A stretch of DNA of 64,000 nucleotides from Pseudarthrobacter polychromogenes (GCF_014644495.1 NZ_BMKU01000005.1:88976-152975), one strand, 5' to 3'; positions 51,131-61,795 are shown, numbered from the stretch's first letter. The notes: a model not told the origin generated them from the sequence alone. Translations and numbers: made by a program.

Positions 51131-51676
51131 TTACAGCTGTTCGATGTCGATGCTGTTGATGGTGACATCCTCCACCGGACGGTCGCCCATGCCGGTGCGC
51201 ACGCCCTCGATGGCGTCAACAACCTTCTTGGAGTCGTCGTCTGCCACCTCACCGAAGATGGTGTGCTTGCCCTGCAGCCAGTCTGTGGGGATGGTGGTGA
51301 TGAAGAACTGCGAGCCATTGGTGCCCTTGCCCATCCGGATGCCGGCGTTGGCCATGGCCAGCTTGTAGGGCTGGTTGAAGCCCAGTTCGGGGTGGATCTC
51401 GTCGTCGAACTGGTAGCCCGGACCGCCCGTGCCGCGGCCCAGCGGATCGCCGGCCTGGATCATGAAGTCCTTGATGATGCGGTGGAAGATGGTGCCGTTG
51501 TACAGGGGCGTACCGCTCTTGTCTTCGCCGGTCTCCGGGTGGGTCCATGCCTGCTCACCCGTGGCGAGGCCAACGAAGTTCTTGACCGTCTTGGGGGCGT
51601 GGTTGCCGAAAAGGTTGACGACGATGTCGCCGAGGCTGGTGTGAATGGTTGCTTTTGCTGTTGCGATGGCAGTCAT
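51131..51676 (-). CDS. ppiA: Cyclophilin-type peptidyl-prolyl cis-trans isomerase
   Basis: Folding catalyst of 181 residues, cytoplasmic. It contains HTSLGDIVVNLFGNHAPKTV at the start and the active-site region FHRIIKDFMIQAGDPLGRGTGG with the catalytic Arg, followed by MANAGIRMGKGTNGSQFFI. Length and motifs fit the bacterial single-domain cyclophilin that sits near gyrA in actinobacteria (Rv0009-like). First gene of the ppiA-rhomboid unit. Confidence 0.95.
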   Translation of the reverse strand: MTAIATAKATIHTSLGDIVVNLFGNHAPKTVKNFVGLATGEQAWTHPETGEDKSGTPLYNGTIFHRIIKDFMIQAGDPLGRGTGGPGYQFDDEIHPELGFNQPYKLAMANAGIRMGKGTNGSQFFITTIPTDWLQGKHTIFGEVADDDSKKVVDAIEGVRTGMGDRPVEDVTINSIDIEQL

Positions 51677-51831
51677 AGGCCCTATTCTTCCACGGCGGCC
51701 CTGGGAGCGAACGGCTGCCGCCGCAGTTCCGCGCTGGGTGAAATCCTCCTAAAATCCGCTGGGGGAATAGCAGGTGAACACCAAGCCACGTAGGCTAACC
51801 ACAGAACCGTCACATTAATCGGGAGGTAGTT

Positions 51832-52764
51832 GTGAAGAAGTCGGACCGTATTGCCCGTGACCTTGAACTGTCAGTCACCAGCGCAGTGGAGAATGCCAAG
51901 GATTGGGCAACCCCCCGTGTGGAAGCAGCCATTGACCGCCTCCAGCATGGCCTGGACACCGCATCTCCGAAAGTCCAGGAAGGCCTGAAGTCCGCGGCCC
52001 ACAACCTGGCCGACGGTGTTGCAACGGTGACCCCGCGCATCCAGGACGGCCTGGCCCAGCTCGCTCCGAGGATCAACGACGCTGTGGACAACGCGTCGCC
52101 CCGCCTGCACGAGGCCCTGGACAAAGCAACCCCGGTGATCCTCAACGCCCGTGACCGCGTGGTTGTGGAATACCTGCCTCGACTTTCGGACCAGATCGGT
52201 TCTGCCTCCGACGCCGTGCACCGCACGCTGGAGAATACGCCTGCACGGGTGGATGCCGTCGCCCACAAACTCGGTGACGTGGGCATCATCCACGCCATCC
52301 AGGAACAGGCGCAGGCCACCGGTACCCAGCTGAAGGCCGCAGCAACCGAAGCCGGCCGCACCGTGGGAATCCAGCTTGCACAGCCGGAACCCCCCAAGAA
52401 GAAGCGCGGCTGGCTGGTTTTCGGTGTGATCGCTGCTGCGGTTGCAGCCGGCGTCGCGGCCTGGAAGGCTTCCAAGCCGGTCGAAGACCCCTGGAAGACC
52501 CCGTCACCGGTAACACCCACGCCTGCACCCGTACCCGCCACCACGGTGAACGAGGTCCAGGAGTCACCGGTAGCCACGGCATCTCCGGCAGCCGCCGAGG
52601 CCGGCACCACCGCCGACAAGGCTGAAGAAACCGGCGAGAAGGCCAAGCACGTGGCCGAGGAAGCCGCTGACAGCACGGCGAAGGCCGCCACGGACGCGAA
52701 GACCGCCACCAAGAACATCGCTTCCAACATCGGCAACGGTGACAAGGGCGCATCACAGTCCTGA
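51832..52764 (+). CDS. Helical repeat membrane protein of unknown function
   Basis: Protein of 310 residues. Residues 15-170 form a long amphipathic helical region with repeated segments of the type ASPRLHEALDKATPVI, then a basic KKKRGW and one membrane helix (VFGVIAAAVAAGVAAW, about residue 205). The extracellular or C-terminal part is Pro/Thr-rich followed by an Ala/Lys/Glu helical tail. It resembles the LEA-like proteins at 26-28 kb in composition. GGGAGG lies 5 nt before GTG 51832. It ends before a U-tract terminator. Confidence 0.82.
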   Translation: MKKSDRIARDLELSVTSAVENAKDWATPRVEAAIDRLQHGLDTASPKVQEGLKSAAHNLADGVATVTPRIQDGLAQLAPRINDAVDNASPRLHEALDKATPVILNARDRVVVEYLPRLSDQIGSASDAVHRTLENTPARVDAVAHKLGDVGIIHAIQEQAQATGTQLKAAATEAGRTVGIQLAQPEPPKKKRGWLVFGVIAAAVAAGVAAWKASKPVEDPWKTPSPVTPTPAPVPATTVNEVQESPVATASPAAAEAGTTADKAEETGEKAKHVAEEAADSTAKAATDAKTATKNIASNIGNGDKGASQS

Positions 52765-52807
52765 CCCAACAAGCACCCGGTCCTCGGTGGGCCGGAACAG
52801 CAGCCGG

Positions 52808-52838
52808 AAAGGGCCTCGCCGCAGGGCGGGGCCCTTTT
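52808..52838 (+). terminator. Intrinsic terminator after the 51832 gene
   Basis: GGGCCTCGCC pairs with GGCGGGGCCC across loop GCAG and is followed by TTTT. It separates the helical protein gene from the glycosyltransferase. Confidence 0.85.
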
Positions 52839-52900
52839 CCCGTCTCCGATGGTTCCGGTGTTTCGGAGGCGGGGAGCCGTTCGGTGCTAGATTTGAACCG

Positions 52901-53776
52901 ATGTCAGCCGAACAATCCTCTGGGGATGCCTTGAACGACGCAGCAGACCTGCCCCGCGTGTCCATTGTCATCCCGGCGTACAACGAGGAGAGCGTCATCC
53001 GGCAGTGCCTCATAGCTGCCATCTACCAGTCCGTACCGGCCCACGAGATCGTGGTGGTGGACAACCTGTCCAAGGACCGCACGGCCCACATTGTGCAACA
53101 GATGCAGCTCGAGTACCCGGAGACCCCCATCGTCCTGCTCAGCCAGGACAGGGAACAGGGGCTTATCCCTACCCGGAACTTCGGGCTGGACCATGCCACC
53201 GGGGATGTCCTGGGCAGGATCGACGCCGATTCGGTGGTTGAGCCGGACTGGGTGGAGCAGGTGCAGAAAGCGTTCCTCGACCACTCCGTCCAGGCAGCCA
53301 CGGGCCCGGTGGTGTACTACGACATGCCAATGCGCCGCTTTGGGCTCAAGGCAGACGACAAGATGCGCCAGCTCATGTTGAAGCTGGCCAAGCACCAATA
53401 CCATTTCCTCTTCGGCTCCAACATGGCGCTGCGTTCCACCGCGTGGGAAACCATCCGGGCCGAAACCTGTCGGGATGAAAAGGATGAGATGCATGAGGAC
53501 ATCGACCTGTCCCTGCACCTGGCCGAGAACGATCTGAAGATCCAGTACTGCCCCCAGATGGTGTCCGGGATGTCTGCCCGCAGGCTTGAGGATTCACCGC
53601 GGGACTACCGCTATTACGTCACCCGCTTCGACCGGACCTACAAGGCCCACAACGTCAAGAAGATGGCTCTGAAGGCCCCCATGGTGGTGTTCTTCTCCGT
53701 GTACTTCCCGGCCAAGCTCCTGCGGGCCATCCACACCGTCAATACCGCCCAGCCTGTGCGCCGCGGCGGTCAGTAG
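52901..53776 (+). CDS. Family 2 glycosyltransferase
   Basis: Inverting GT-A glycosyltransferase of 291 residues. It begins PRVSIVIPAYNEESVIRQCL, with VVDNLSKDRTAHIV and the metal-binding DxD equivalent GRIDADSVVEPDW; EMHEDIDLSLHLAEN holds the likely catalytic Asp. A hydrophobic C-terminal segment (MVVFFSVYFPAKLL) may contact the membrane. It uses a nucleotide sugar; the acceptor is unknown. No ribosome site precedes ATG 52901, but TAGATT (52888-52893) ends 7 nt upstream, suggesting a leaderless mRNA. Confidence 0.88.
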   Translation: MSAEQSSGDALNDAADLPRVSIVIPAYNEESVIRQCLIAAIYQSVPAHEIVVVDNLSKDRTAHIVQQMQLEYPETPIVLLSQDREQGLIPTRNFGLDHATGDVLGRIDADSVVEPDWVEQVQKAFLDHSVQAATGPVVYYDMPMRRFGLKADDKMRQLMLKLAKHQYHFLFGSNMALRSTAWETIRAETCRDEKDEMHEDIDLSLHLAENDLKIQYCPQMVSGMSARRLEDSPRDYRYYVTRFDRTYKAHNVKKMALKAPMVVFFSVYFPAKLLRAIHTVNTAQPVRRGGQ

Positions 53777-53797
53777 GGGGCACGCAGTGCGCCGGCA

Positions 53798-54748
53798 TCA
53801 GTCGGTTCCCAGCTCCGCGAGTGGCCGGTCCGACGGCGGTTCGTTCCGCCCGTTTGCCGCTGGCCTTCCGCGGCGCGCGGCTTTGCCCGACCGCTGGCCC
53901 AGCACCACAACGGCGAGACCCGCCAGGATAAGCCCCAGGCCGGCGTAGGTACCGGCGGGAAGTGTTTCGTGGAGGAATACCGCGGCAAGAAGCGCAGCTC
54001 CCGGGATCTCCAGGAGGATGATCATGGAGACCAGGAGAGGACTCATGGTGGCCAGCAGATGGTTGAACGCGGTATGCCCCACCAGCTGTGCACAGACCGT
54101 GATGGCCAGGATCCCCAGCCAGCCTGCGGCTTCAAAGCCCACCAGGGGCTGCCTGCCAGAGAGCGCCAGTACGGCAACCAGGGCTGCGCACATTCCGTAG
54201 CAGAGCGTGGTGTAGGTGCCCGTTGTCATGCTCTGCCGGGCTTTTCCCCCGGCCAGAGTGTAGAGGCCGGCCAACGCCCCGCCGGCGACGGCCAGCAGGT
54301 CACCCAGCAGGGCATCCGGTGAAGAGCCCATGTCGAATCCGGTGATGGCAACAACGCCGCCAAAAGCGATGCCGAGGCCGGCCAGCACCTGCCACCGGTG
54401 GCGGGTCCCGCGGAAGAGCTGGAACACGGCTATCCAGGCTGACTGCAGGCATACCAGTGCCGTGGCCGCGGCAACGGAGGTGAGCTGCAGGGAGGTGATG
54501 AAGCAGGCGAAGTGCAGTGCCAGCGCGACGGCGGCCAGCAGGCACCAGCGGAACTCCCGTTGGGTGATCCTGCCGAACTGCCGGGGCTCCCGGATGAGGG
54601 TGGGAGAGGCCATCACGGCCGCGCCGATGGCGTTGCGCCAGAAGGCAATGGCCAGGGCACTCACGGTGGTGGCCCCGAGGGTGGCAGCAATCAAGGGGCC
54701 GGACGAGGCGACGCCCAGTACGCCGACGGCTGCGAGAAAGAAGTTCAC
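53798..54748 (-). CDS. EamA/DMT family transporter
   Basis: Drug/metabolite transporter of 316 residues with ten predicted membrane helices in two EamA repeats (the second begins near GLYTLAGGK, about residue 160). The N-terminus is MNFFLAAVGVLGVASSGPLIAA. The C-terminal 35 residues are a charged cytoplasmic tail. Members export amino acids or metabolites; no substrate can be inferred. Convergent with the glycosyltransferase, 21 bp apart. Confidence 0.88.
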   Translation of the reverse strand: MNFFLAAVGVLGVASSGPLIAATLGATTVSALAIAFWRNAIGAAVMASPTLIREPRQFGRITQREFRWCLLAAVALALHFACFITSLQLTSVAAATALVCLQSAWIAVFQLFRGTRHRWQVLAGLGIAFGGVVAITGFDMGSSPDALLGDLLAVAGGALAGLYTLAGGKARQSMTTGTYTTLCYGMCAALVAVLALSGRQPLVGFEAAGWLGILAITVCAQLVGHTAFNHLLATMSPLLVSMIILLEIPGAALLAAVFLHETLPAGTYAGLGLILAGLAVVVLGQRSGKAARRGRPAANGRNEPPSDRPLAELGTD

Positions 54749-54805
54749 TGCACTACCCTAATGCGCGGCCGGGACCCGATGGCTGCGGGGTTCCGGTGAC
54801 AAAGC

Positions 54806-54842
54806 AAAAGTCCCGGCCGGCGTTTCCGCTGACCGGGACTTT
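54806..54842 (-). terminator. Terminator of tRNA-Ala
   Basis: On the minus strand AAAGTCCCGG and CCGGGACTTT flank an inner stem-loop; the second arm runs into TTTTGCTTTG. It lies 7 bp beyond the tRNA-Ala 3' end. Confidence 0.8.
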
Positions 54843-54849
54843 CTTATGG

Positions 54850-54922
54850 TGGAGGCACGGGGACTCGAACCCCGAACCCCCTGCTTGCAAAGCAGGTGCG
54901 CTACCAATTGCGCCATGCCCCC
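54850..54922 (-). tRNA. tRNA-Ala (anticodon TGC)
   Basis: A 73-nt cloverleaf: acceptor GGGGGCA with TGCCTCC, anticodon stem CCTGC/GCAGG with loop TTTGCAA (anticodon TGC), T-loop TTCGAGT. CCA is not encoded. Confidence 0.96.
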
Positions 54923-54993
54923 ATAAGAAGCAACCCGTCAATCATACCCTAGAACCAGGGAGCCGTTGACCAGCTCCGTTCCGGGCGCCGGGG

Positions 54994-55110
54994 CTAGTCC
55001 ACCGTGTCGGTTGACTTGCTCCAGACATCTTTCCGGGCCTCGGATTCCTGTGCTTTCCGGTAGAGCAGGACGCCTGCGATTGCCGCTGCCAATACAAGCA
55101 ACTTCTTCAC
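54994..55110 (-). CDS. DLW-39 family small membrane protein
   Basis: A 38-residue protein missed by length-limited gene finding: a membrane helix (KKLLVLAAAIAGVLLYRKAQ) followed by a short charged tail with DVW, the variant of the DLW motif. I assign it to the DLW-39 family, known from actinobacteria at the same place between tRNA-Ala and tRNA-Ile near gyrA. GTG start at 55108-55110 with a GGGGAG ribosome site. Function unknown. Confidence 0.82.
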   Translation of the reverse strand: MKKLLVLAAAIAGVLLYRKAQESEARKDVWSKSTDTVD

Positions 55111-55179
55111 ATGCTCCCCGTTCCGGTCCGGCTGCGGGTTACGCAATCCAAACCTACACTTGAACCTGCACAGGTTCCG

Positions 55180-55253
55180 TGGGCGTACCAGGACTTGAAC
55201 CTGGGACCTCTTCGTTATCAGCGAAGCGCTCTAACCGCCTGAGCTATACGCCC
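55180..55253 (-). tRNA. tRNA-Ile (anticodon GAT)
   Basis: A 74-nt cloverleaf: acceptor GGGCGTA with TACGCCC, anticodon stem CTTCG/CGAAG with loop CTGATAA (anticodon GAT), T-loop TTCAAGT. CCA is not encoded. Confidence 0.96.
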
Positions 55254-55350
55254 CGATGCCTCATCGGGCCGAGACATGACTTTACAGCACATCCCGGCCC
55301 GATCTCAAATCGGGCCTTTCCGCGGCTGCCAGGCCTGCGGAAACCGGACC

Positions 55351-56040
55351 TTAGTCGTCCGTGAGGGTAACGCCGATGCCGCCCACCAGGGTGGCGGAGA
55401 TGTTGTACAGCACAGCGGAAAGCATGGAAAGCGCGGTCAGGAGGACCACGTTCACCACCGCGATGATGGTGGCGAACGAGGCCACCTGGCCCAGGGAAGC
55501 CACCTTCTTCAGCTCAAAGCCGCCGCTCTCTGAGCCGGCCAGCGTGCCCAGCAGGCTGTCCACCTGGTCGAAGATGCCCGTCAGGTCAAGGACGGTCCAC
55601 AGGACAATGGCGGCCACCACCGTGACGATTCCCAGGGCCACGGACAGGAGGAAGGCCATTTTCAGGACAGACCAAGGGTCCACCTTGCTGATGAGCAGCC
55701 GGGCGCGCCGTACCTTTGCCTTCGGTGCAGGCTTCACAAGGCCTGGATTGCCCTGGCCCGGAGCGCCTCCTGCTGGGCGCTGCCCGCCTGCTGCGGGCCG
55801 CTGTCCCGGTGCCGGGCGCTGGCCGGGCTGGCCCGCCGGACGGTCATTCTGGCCCTGCGCCGGGCGGTCACCCTGTGCAGGACGCTGGCCGGGAACGGCG
55901 GGGCGTTGCCCGGGGGCGGCGGCGGGGGCGGCCGGGCGCTGCTGCGGACGGACGGGAGCGTTTACCCGTGGTGCGGCTGAGGGCCGGTTTCCGTCGGGAG
56001 CGGTGCTGTTCGACTTGGGAAATGAGTCGGGATTACTCAC
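55351..56040 (-). CDS. DUF3566 membrane protein
   Basis: Protein of 229 residues. The first 110 residues are a disordered Pro/Gln/Arg/Gly-rich region with GQRPA repeats. The C-terminal DUF3566 domain has two membrane helices ([20 protein letters not shown] and [19 protein letters not shown]). Orthologues sit directly downstream of gyrA across actinobacteria (CwsA/Rv0007-like position) and are linked there to the cell envelope. GTG start overlaps the gyrA stop as GTGA, so the two are translationally coupled. Confidence 0.9.
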   Translation of the reverse strand: MSNPDSFPKSNSTAPDGNRPSAAPRVNAPVRPQQRPAAPAAAPGQRPAVPGQRPAQGDRPAQGQNDRPAGQPGQRPAPGQRPAAGGQRPAGGAPGQGNPGLVKPAPKAKVRRARLLISKVDPWSVLKMAFLLSVALGIVTVVAAIVLWTVLDLTGIFDQVDSLLGTLAGSESGGFELKKVASLGQVASFATIIAVVNVVLLTALSMLSAVLYNISATLVGGIGVTLTDD

Positions 56041-58712
56041 TCGTTACCTTCCGTGTAGTCTTCGTTCGGCTCAGCGTCGCCCGAGGCGTCCTCTGACTCA
56101 ACGGCCGGTGATTCTTCTGCCACTGCTGGGCTGGTGGAATCCTCGGGGGATCCGCCATCTTCAGCCAACGTTACGTCATCCTCCGGCGATTCCTCGCCCT
56201 CAAGACCGCGTTCGCTGTTGCGTGCCACCTCGATAATCCGGTCATTTTTGTCCGGCTTGGCAAAGATGACGCCCATGGTGTCGCGTCCCTTGGCAGGGAC
56301 TCCGGCAACCGAGGAGCGGACCACCTTGCCGCCCTCCATGACCACCAGCACCTCGTCCTCTTCCTGGACAATCAGCGCACCCACCAAGTCACCGCGTTCT
56401 TCCGCGAGCTTGGCTACCTTGATCCCCAGACCGCCACGGCCCTGAAGCCGGTATTCCTCAACAGCTGTCCGTTTGGCGTAGCCGCCCTCGGTGACGATAA
56501 AGACGTATGAACCGTCGGTCACCACGTTGGCGGCCAGCAGCTCATCCTCTTCGCGGAATTTCATGCCGGTGACGCCGGAGGTGGCCCGGCCCATGGGGCG
56601 GAGCGCATCCTCGGTTGCAGTGAAGCGGATGGACTGGCCCTTGCGGGACACCAGCAGCAGGTCGTCGGTCTCGGATACCAGCTGTGCGGACACCAGCTCG
56701 TCCCCGTCGCGGAGGTTGATGGCAATGACGCCGGCGGAGCGGTTGGTGTCGTAGTCCTCCAGCCGGGTTTTCTTGACCAGCCCGCGCTTGGTTGCCAGCA
56801 CCAGGTAGGGGGCCTGCTGGTAGTCCTTCAGGTCCAGAACCTGGGCGATGTGCTCGTCCGGCTGGAATGCCATCAGGTTGGCCACGTGCTGGCCCTTGGC
56901 GTCCCGTCCGGCCTCCATCAGTTCGTAGGCCTTGGCACGGTAAACGCGGCCCAGGTTCGTGAAGAAGAGGAGCCAGTGGTGGGTTGTGGTGACGAAGAAG
57001 TGCTCCACCACGTCGTCACCGCGGAGCTGGGCACCCTTGATGCCCTTGCCGCCGCGCTGCTGGGAACGGTAGTTGTCGCTGCGGGTGCGCTTGACGTAGC
57101 CGCCCCGGGTAATGGTGACCACCATTTCCTCTTCGGGAATGAGGTCCTCCATGGACATGTCGCCGTCATAACCCATGAGGATCTTGGTGCGGCGGTCATC
57201 CCCGTGCTTGTCCACGATTTCGCCCAGCTCGGTGCTGATAATTTCCCGCTGGCGCTGTTCGGAGCCGAGGATCTGGTTGTACTCGGCGATCAGGGCTTCG
57301 AGTTCGGCGTGCCGGTCCTGGATCTTTTGGCGTTCAAGGGCGGCAAGGCGGCGCAGCTGCATGTCCAGGATGGCCCTGGCCTGCAGTTCGTCGATGTCCA
57401 GCAGTTCCATCAGACCGTCACGGGCCGCTTCGGTGGTGTTGGAGGCACGGATCAGGGCGATCACTTCGTCCAGCATGTCCAGTGCCTTCAGGAGTGCCCG
57501 CAGGATGTGGGCTTCCTCCTCGGCCTTGCGCAGCCGGTACCGGGTACGGCGGGCGATGACGTCCATCTGGTGGGTTACCCAGTGGCGGATGAAGGCGTCC
57601 AGGCTCAGCGTCCGGGGAACGCCGTCCACGATGGCAAGCATGTTGGCGGAGAAGTTGCTCTGCAGTTCGGTGTGCTTGTAGAGGTTGTTCAGCACCACCT
57701 TGGGCACGGCGTCGCGCTTGAGGACGATGACCAGCCGCTGTCCGGTGCGGCCGGAGGTCTCGTCCCGGAGGTCGGCGATGCCCTGGATCTTGCCGTCCTT
57801 GACGAGTTCGGCGATCTTGATGGCCAGGTTGTCCGGGTTGGCCTGGTACGGAAGCTCGGTGACCACCAGGCAGGTGCGGCCCTGGAGCTCCTCGACGTTT
57901 ACCACGGCGCGCATGGTGACCGAACCGCGGCCGGTCCGGTAGGCATCCTCGATGCCCTTGTGGCCCAGGATGGTGGCGCCGGTGGGGAAATCGGGGCCCT
58001 TGACGCGCAGCAGGAGTTCTTCCAGCAGTTCCTCGCGGCTGGCAGTGGGATTGGCCAGGTACCACTGCACGCCGTCAGCCACCTCGCGGAGGTTGTGCGG
58101 CGGAATGTTGGTGGCCATGCCGACGGCGATACCTGATGAGCCGTTTACTAGCAGGTTGGGGAAACGGGCGGGCAGGATGGTGGGTTCCTGGTTCTTGCCG
58201 TCATAGTTGTCCTGGAAATCGACGGTTTCCTCGTCGATGTCACGGACCATTTCCATGGCCAGCGGCGCCATCTTTGTTTCGGTGTACCGCGGTGCGGCAG
58301 CGCCGTCATTGCCCGGGGAACCGAAGTTGCCCTGGCCGAGGGCCAGGGGGTACCGCATCGTCCAGTCCTGGATGAGGCGGACCAACGCATCGTAGATCGC
58401 GGTGTCGCCGTGGGGGTGGTACTGGCCCATCACCTCGCCCACCACGCGGGCGCACTTGTTGAAGGAACGGTCCGGCCGGTAGCCGCCGTCGAACATCGCA
58501 TAAAGGACCCTGCGGTGGACTGGCTTCAGTCCGTCGCGGACGTCCGGGAGGGCACGGCCCACGATGACGGCCATCGCATAGTCAAGGTAGGACCGCTGCA
58601 TTTCAGTCTGCAGGTCCACCTGCTCCACGCGGTCTATCAGCACGTCGCCTTCAAGAACGGTGTCCGGAATGCCGGCTTCGGAGGCCGGGTTCTCGGGTGT
58701 TTCGTCGCTCAT
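56037..58712 (-). CDS. gyrA: DNA gyrase subunit A
   Basis: Breakage-reunion subunit of DNA gyrase, 891 residues. The catalytic Tyr143 (in PRYTETKM) aligns with E. coli Tyr122. The quinolone region reads [15 protein letters not shown] with Thr104 at the Ser83 position and Asp108 at the Asp87 position, so no common resistance change is seen. The C-terminal beta-pinwheel follows about residue 515, with [10 protein letters not shown] matching the GyrA-box (QRRGGKG) used for DNA wrapping. An acidic Glu/Asp-rich tail of about 50 residues ends the protein. It follows gyrB by 54 bp and overlaps DUF3566. Confidence 0.98.
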   Translation of the reverse strand: MSDETPENPASEAGIPDTVLEGDVLIDRVEQVDLQTEMQRSYLDYAMAVIVGRALPDVRDGLKPVHRRVLYAMFDGGYRPDRSFNKCARVVGEVMGQYHPHGDTAIYDALVRLIQDWTMRYPLALGQGNFGSPGNDGAAAPRYTETKMAPLAMEMVRDIDEETVDFQDNYDGKNQEPTILPARFPNLLVNGSSGIAVGMATNIPPHNLREVADGVQWYLANPTASREELLEELLLRVKGPDFPTGATILGHKGIEDAYRTGRGSVTMRAVVNVEELQGRTCLVVTELPYQANPDNLAIKIAELVKDGKIQGIADLRDETSGRTGQRLVIVLKRDAVPKVVLNNLYKHTELQSNFSANMLAIVDGVPRTLSLDAFIRHWVTHQMDVIARRTRYRLRKAEEEAHILRALLKALDMLDEVIALIRASNTTEAARDGLMELLDIDELQARAILDMQLRRLAALERQKIQDRHAELEALIAEYNQILGSEQRQREIISTELGEIVDKHGDDRRTKILMGYDGDMSMEDLIPEEEMVVTITRGGYVKRTRSDNYRSQQRGGKGIKGAQLRGDDVVEHFFVTTTHHWLLFFTNLGRVYRAKAYELMEAGRDAKGQHVANLMAFQPDEHIAQVLDLKDYQQAPYLVLATKRGLVKKTRLEDYDTNRSAGVIAINLRDGDELVSAQLVSETDDLLLVSRKGQSIRFTATEDALRPMGRATSGVTGMKFREEDELLAANVVTDGSYVFIVTEGGYAKRTAVEEYRLQGRGGLGIKVAKLAEERGDLVGALIVQEEDEVLVVMEGGKVVRSSVAGVPAKGRDTMGVIFAKPDKNDRIIEVARNSERGLEGEESPEDDVTLAEDGGSPEDSTSPAVAEESPAVESEDASGDAEPNEDYTEGNE

Positions 58713-58766
58713 TTTAATTTCCGTTTCAGGTATATGTCAGTAACCGAATATCTACCGGACCGTGCC

Positions 58767-60854
58767 CTAGATATCGAGGAACCTGACGTCCTTGGCGTTC
58801 TGCTGGATGAAGTTGCGGCGGGACTCGACGTCCTCGCCCATCAGGACCGAGAAGATCTGGTCGGCGGCGAGGGCATCGTCCATCGTCACCTGCAGCAGCG
58901 TGCGGTGGTCCGGGTCCATGGTGGTGTCCCACAACTCGGTGTAGTCCATTTCGCCCAGGCCCTTGTAGCGCTGGATGCCGTTGTCCTTGGGAATCCGGCG
59001 CCCGGCAGCCTGTCCGGCCACGAGTTTCGCGTCGCGTTCGCGGTCGCTGTATACGTAGTCGTGGGCGGCGTTGGACCACTTGATGCGGTACAGCGGAGGC
59101 TGCGCCAGGTAAACGTAGCCGTTCTCGATCAGGGGCCGCATGTAACGGAACAGCAGGGTCATCAGCAGGGTTGTGATGTGCTGGCCGTCTACGTCGGCAT
59201 CCGCCATCAGGACGATCTTGTGGTACCGAAGCTTGGAGAGGTCGAAGTCCTCGCCGATGCCCGTGCCGAAAGCGGTAATCATGGACTGGACTTCGGCGTT
59301 GCCCAGCGCTTTGTCCAGGCGTGCGCGTTCCACGTTCAGGATCTTTCCGCGCAGGGGAAGGATGGCCTGGGTCTCCGGGTTGCGGCCGCGCTTGGCGGAA
59401 CCGCCGGCGGAGTCGCCCTCCACGATGTATACCTCGCATTTCTCCGGGTTCTTCGAGGAGCAGTCGGAGAGCTTGCCGGGCATGCCGAAGGATTCCAGCG
59501 GGCTCTTGCGGCGGGCGTTGTCCCGGGCTTTGCGTGCGGCCATCCGTGCCTGCGCCGCGGAGATCGCCTTCCGGATGACGTCGCGGGCAGGGCCCGGGTT
59601 GCGCTCCAGCCAGTCGCCCAGGCCGTCGGTGACCACGCGCTGGACAAAGCCCTTGACCTCGGAGTTGCCGAGCTTGGTTTTGGTCTGGCCTTCGAACTGG
59701 GGTTCGGCGAGTTTCACGGAGATGACGGCAGTGAGGCCTTCGCGGATGTCATCGCCGGTCAGGTTGTCGTCCTTTTCCTTGATGATTCCCTTTTCGCGCG
59801 CGTAGCGGTTGATCAGGGACGTCATCGCGGCCCGGAAGCCCTCTTCGTGGGTGCCGCCCTCATGCGTGTTGATGGTGTTGGCGTAGGTGTGGACGCTTTC
59901 GGAGTAGGCGTTGGTCCACTGCATGGCCATTTCCAGGGCAATCTTGCGGTCTTTGTCTTCGGTTTCGAAGGCGATGACGTCCTCGTGGACCACGTCGACC
60001 TTCTTGCCCGAGTTCAGGTGCTTGACATAGTCCAGCAGGCCGTCGTCGTACTGGTACACCACGGTGCGGTGTTCTGCGCTGACCTCACCCTCGGTGACGA
60101 CGGCGTCCAGGTCCAGGTCGGCGTCGCCGTCCGTTTCAGCGGGTGCGCGCTCGTCCGTGAGCGTGATGCGGAGGCCCTTGTTAAGGAAGGCCATCTGCTG
60201 GAAGCGGGCGCGGAGCGTCTCGAAGTCGAACTCGGTCACTTCAAAGATCGCCGAATCCGGGTAGAACGTCTGGGTGGTGCCGGTGCGGTCCGTCTCTTCG
60301 CCCTTGACCAGGCTGCCCTGGGGCTTGCCTCCGTCCGCGAAGGACATGCGCCAGACGTGGCCCTGGCGCCGGACTTCCGTATCCACGCGGCTTGACAGGG
60401 CATTCACGACGGAGATTCCCACGCCGTGGAGCCCGCCCGAGACGGCGTATCCGCCGCCGCCGAACTTTCCGCCGGCGTGCAGGATGGTCATGACCACTTC
60501 AACCGTGGGCTTGTGTTCCGTGGGGTGCATGTCCACCGGGATGCCGCGGCCGTCGTCCACGACCTTCACGCCGCCGTCGGCCTGAAGGACAACCTCAATG
60601 TGCGTGCAGTAGCCGGCCAGTGCCTCGTCCACGGAGTTGTCCACAACTTCATAGACCAGGTGGTGGAGTCCGCGGGGCCCTGTGGAGCCGATGTACATGC
60701 CCGGACGTTTCCGGACGGCTTCCAGGCCTTCAAGGACAGTGATGTCGCTGGCGCCATATTCACGCTGCGTCCCTGGTGCGGCCGGGGTGTCAGGCGTACG
60801 GGCATCCTCGACTGCGGGTTCAGCTGCCAGAATATCTGTATTGTCGTTAGCCAC
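58767..60854 (-). CDS. gyrB: DNA gyrase subunit B
   Basis: ATPase subunit of gyrase, 695 residues. The GHKL ATP-binding part contains [14 protein letters not shown] and [31 protein letters not shown] is the ATP-lid. The TOPRIM domain has [14 protein letters not shown] and [11 protein letters not shown], with the Mg-binding Asp residues. Upstream 380 bp contain no gene and should hold the promoter. Forms the A2B2 enzyme with GyrA; its level usually responds to supercoiling. Confidence 0.98.
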   Translation of the reverse strand: MANDNTDILAAEPAVEDARTPDTPAAPGTQREYGASDITVLEGLEAVRKRPGMYIGSTGPRGLHHLVYEVVDNSVDEALAGYCTHIEVVLQADGGVKVVDDGRGIPVDMHPTEHKPTVEVVMTILHAGGKFGGGGYAVSGGLHGVGISVVNALSSRVDTEVRRQGHVWRMSFADGGKPQGSLVKGEETDRTGTTQTFYPDSAIFEVTEFDFETLRARFQQMAFLNKGLRITLTDERAPAETDGDADLDLDAVVTEGEVSAEHRTVVYQYDDGLLDYVKHLNSGKKVDVVHEDVIAFETEDKDRKIALEMAMQWTNAYSESVHTYANTINTHEGGTHEEGFRAAMTSLINRYAREKGIIKEKDDNLTGDDIREGLTAVISVKLAEPQFEGQTKTKLGNSEVKGFVQRVVTDGLGDWLERNPGPARDVIRKAISAAQARMAARKARDNARRKSPLESFGMPGKLSDCSSKNPEKCEVYIVEGDSAGGSAKRGRNPETQAILPLRGKILNVERARLDKALGNAEVQSMITAFGTGIGEDFDLSKLRYHKIVLMADADVDGQHITTLLMTLLFRYMRPLIENGYVYLAQPPLYRIKWSNAAHDYVYSDRERDAKLVAGQAAGRRIPKDNGIQRYKGLGEMDYTELWDTTMDPDHRTLLQVTMDDALAADQIFSVLMGEDVESRRNFIQQNAKDVRFLDI

Positions 60855-61234
60855 AGGCGCTGTCGACTCCTCTGTTCTCGATGATGGCCGGCCGAATCCT
60901 CCCCGGTTACTGCAAGGAAGTCATCCGCCAACAGGCACAAACTTGTAGCGCCGATGTATGGCTGACGGTGGATCCGCACTCCGCGGGCTCGAAACGCGCG
61001 GAAAACGGACCCAGTCAACGTTCACCCGCGCCCAGTTATCTACAACGATTCTACCGTGCAGGCGGCCAATTCCCCGCATTCCAGGGCCTCCCAGGGGCGG
61101 TGGTGTGCCTGCGGGAGGCCGTTGGTCGCGCCTTGGGCGCACTGGCAGGACGGCCTCCGGGTGCCTATACACCCTCCCGCCCTTTCAGGGCTCTACACGC
61201 CGTTACGTCGATTTTCAAGAGTGGGCTGCCGGCA
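60855..61234. other. 380-bp intergenic region upstream of gyrB
   Basis: No gene with support. TTATCTACA at 61036-61044 is a one-mismatch DnaA box, and TAGAAT/TAGATA motifs on the minus strand near 61038-61055 may be -10 boxes of gyrB. A short stem GCCCT/AGGGC at 61179-61191 could end the DUF721 transcript. Confidence 0.5.
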
Positions 61235-61795
61235 CTACCCGTAGGTGTCGCGGGGACCCCGCCCGTTCACGGACCTGCCGCCCTTGCGCCAGCTCGGTGC
61301 AGAAGGGCCCAAAACCTGGATGCTCGTGACCACTCCGTCCCCCAGCTCCACCCGGAACTTCTCCAGCAGGCTGGGGCTGAGGAGCCGGAGCTGGGTGGCC
61401 CAGGCGGTCGAGTCGCAACGGACGTGGAGGGTGGTGTCGGTAAAGCTCTCGGGAGTGCAGTGGGCCGAAATTTCGGGGCCAACCAAGGTGGCCCATTCGG
61501 CCATCACGGATCCGACCGCCACCGGAGACGTCCAGCCGCGCTCCGCCACCAGTCGTCCCACTACCTTGCCCAGGCCGAGGGGATCGCGGCCGCTGGCGTG
61601 GAACTGGCTGAAGCCGCGGGTGTCACGGATGCCTTTTTTGGCTTTGGCGGTACCCGGGCGGGAAGCGGTCCTGCGGATTTCGCCCCGGGCTGCGGCGGCC
61701 TCCCGCATCCTGTTCAGGGCAACCTGGGGCGCATCGATGTTGTCGGGGTCGCGGCCGGGCTGAAGCCCGCCGCCCTTTTCACTGTCCCTGCTCAT
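61235..61795 (-). CDS. DUF721 (DciA-like) protein
   Basis: Protein of 186 residues with the DUF721/DciA fold in its C-terminal half (WATLVGPEISAHCTPESF and TLHVRCDSTAWATQLRLLS). DciA is the ancestral loader of the replicative helicase in bacteria without DnaC, so a role in replication initiation is likely. GGGAGG lies 5 nt upstream of ATG 61795. It overlaps recF by 17 bp and lies between recF and gyrB as in other actinobacteria. The first 50 residues are basic and probably flexible. Confidence 0.9.
   Translation of the reverse strand: MSRDSEKGGGLQPGRDPDNIDAPQVALNRMREAAAARGEIRRTASRPGTAKAKKGIRDTRGFSQFHASGRDPLGLGKVVGRLVAERGWTSPVAVGSVMAEWATLVGPEISAHCTPESFTDTTLHVRCDSTAWATQLRLLSPSLLEKFRVELGDGVVTSIQVLGPSAPSWRKGGRSVNGRGPRDTYG

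Noticed and set aside
58384..58430. Quinolone-resistance change in gyrA
   Set aside because: Thr at the Ser83 position and Asp at the Asp87 position are both compatible with a normal enzyme, so no resistance can be inferred.
58410..60395. 661-residue plus-strand frame opposite gyrB
   Set aside because: Shadow frame caused by high G+C; gyrB on the other strand is unmistakable.
61036..61044. oriC upstream of gyrB
   Set aside because: Only a single one-mismatch DnaA box (TTATCTACA) is present, with no cluster or AT-rich element.
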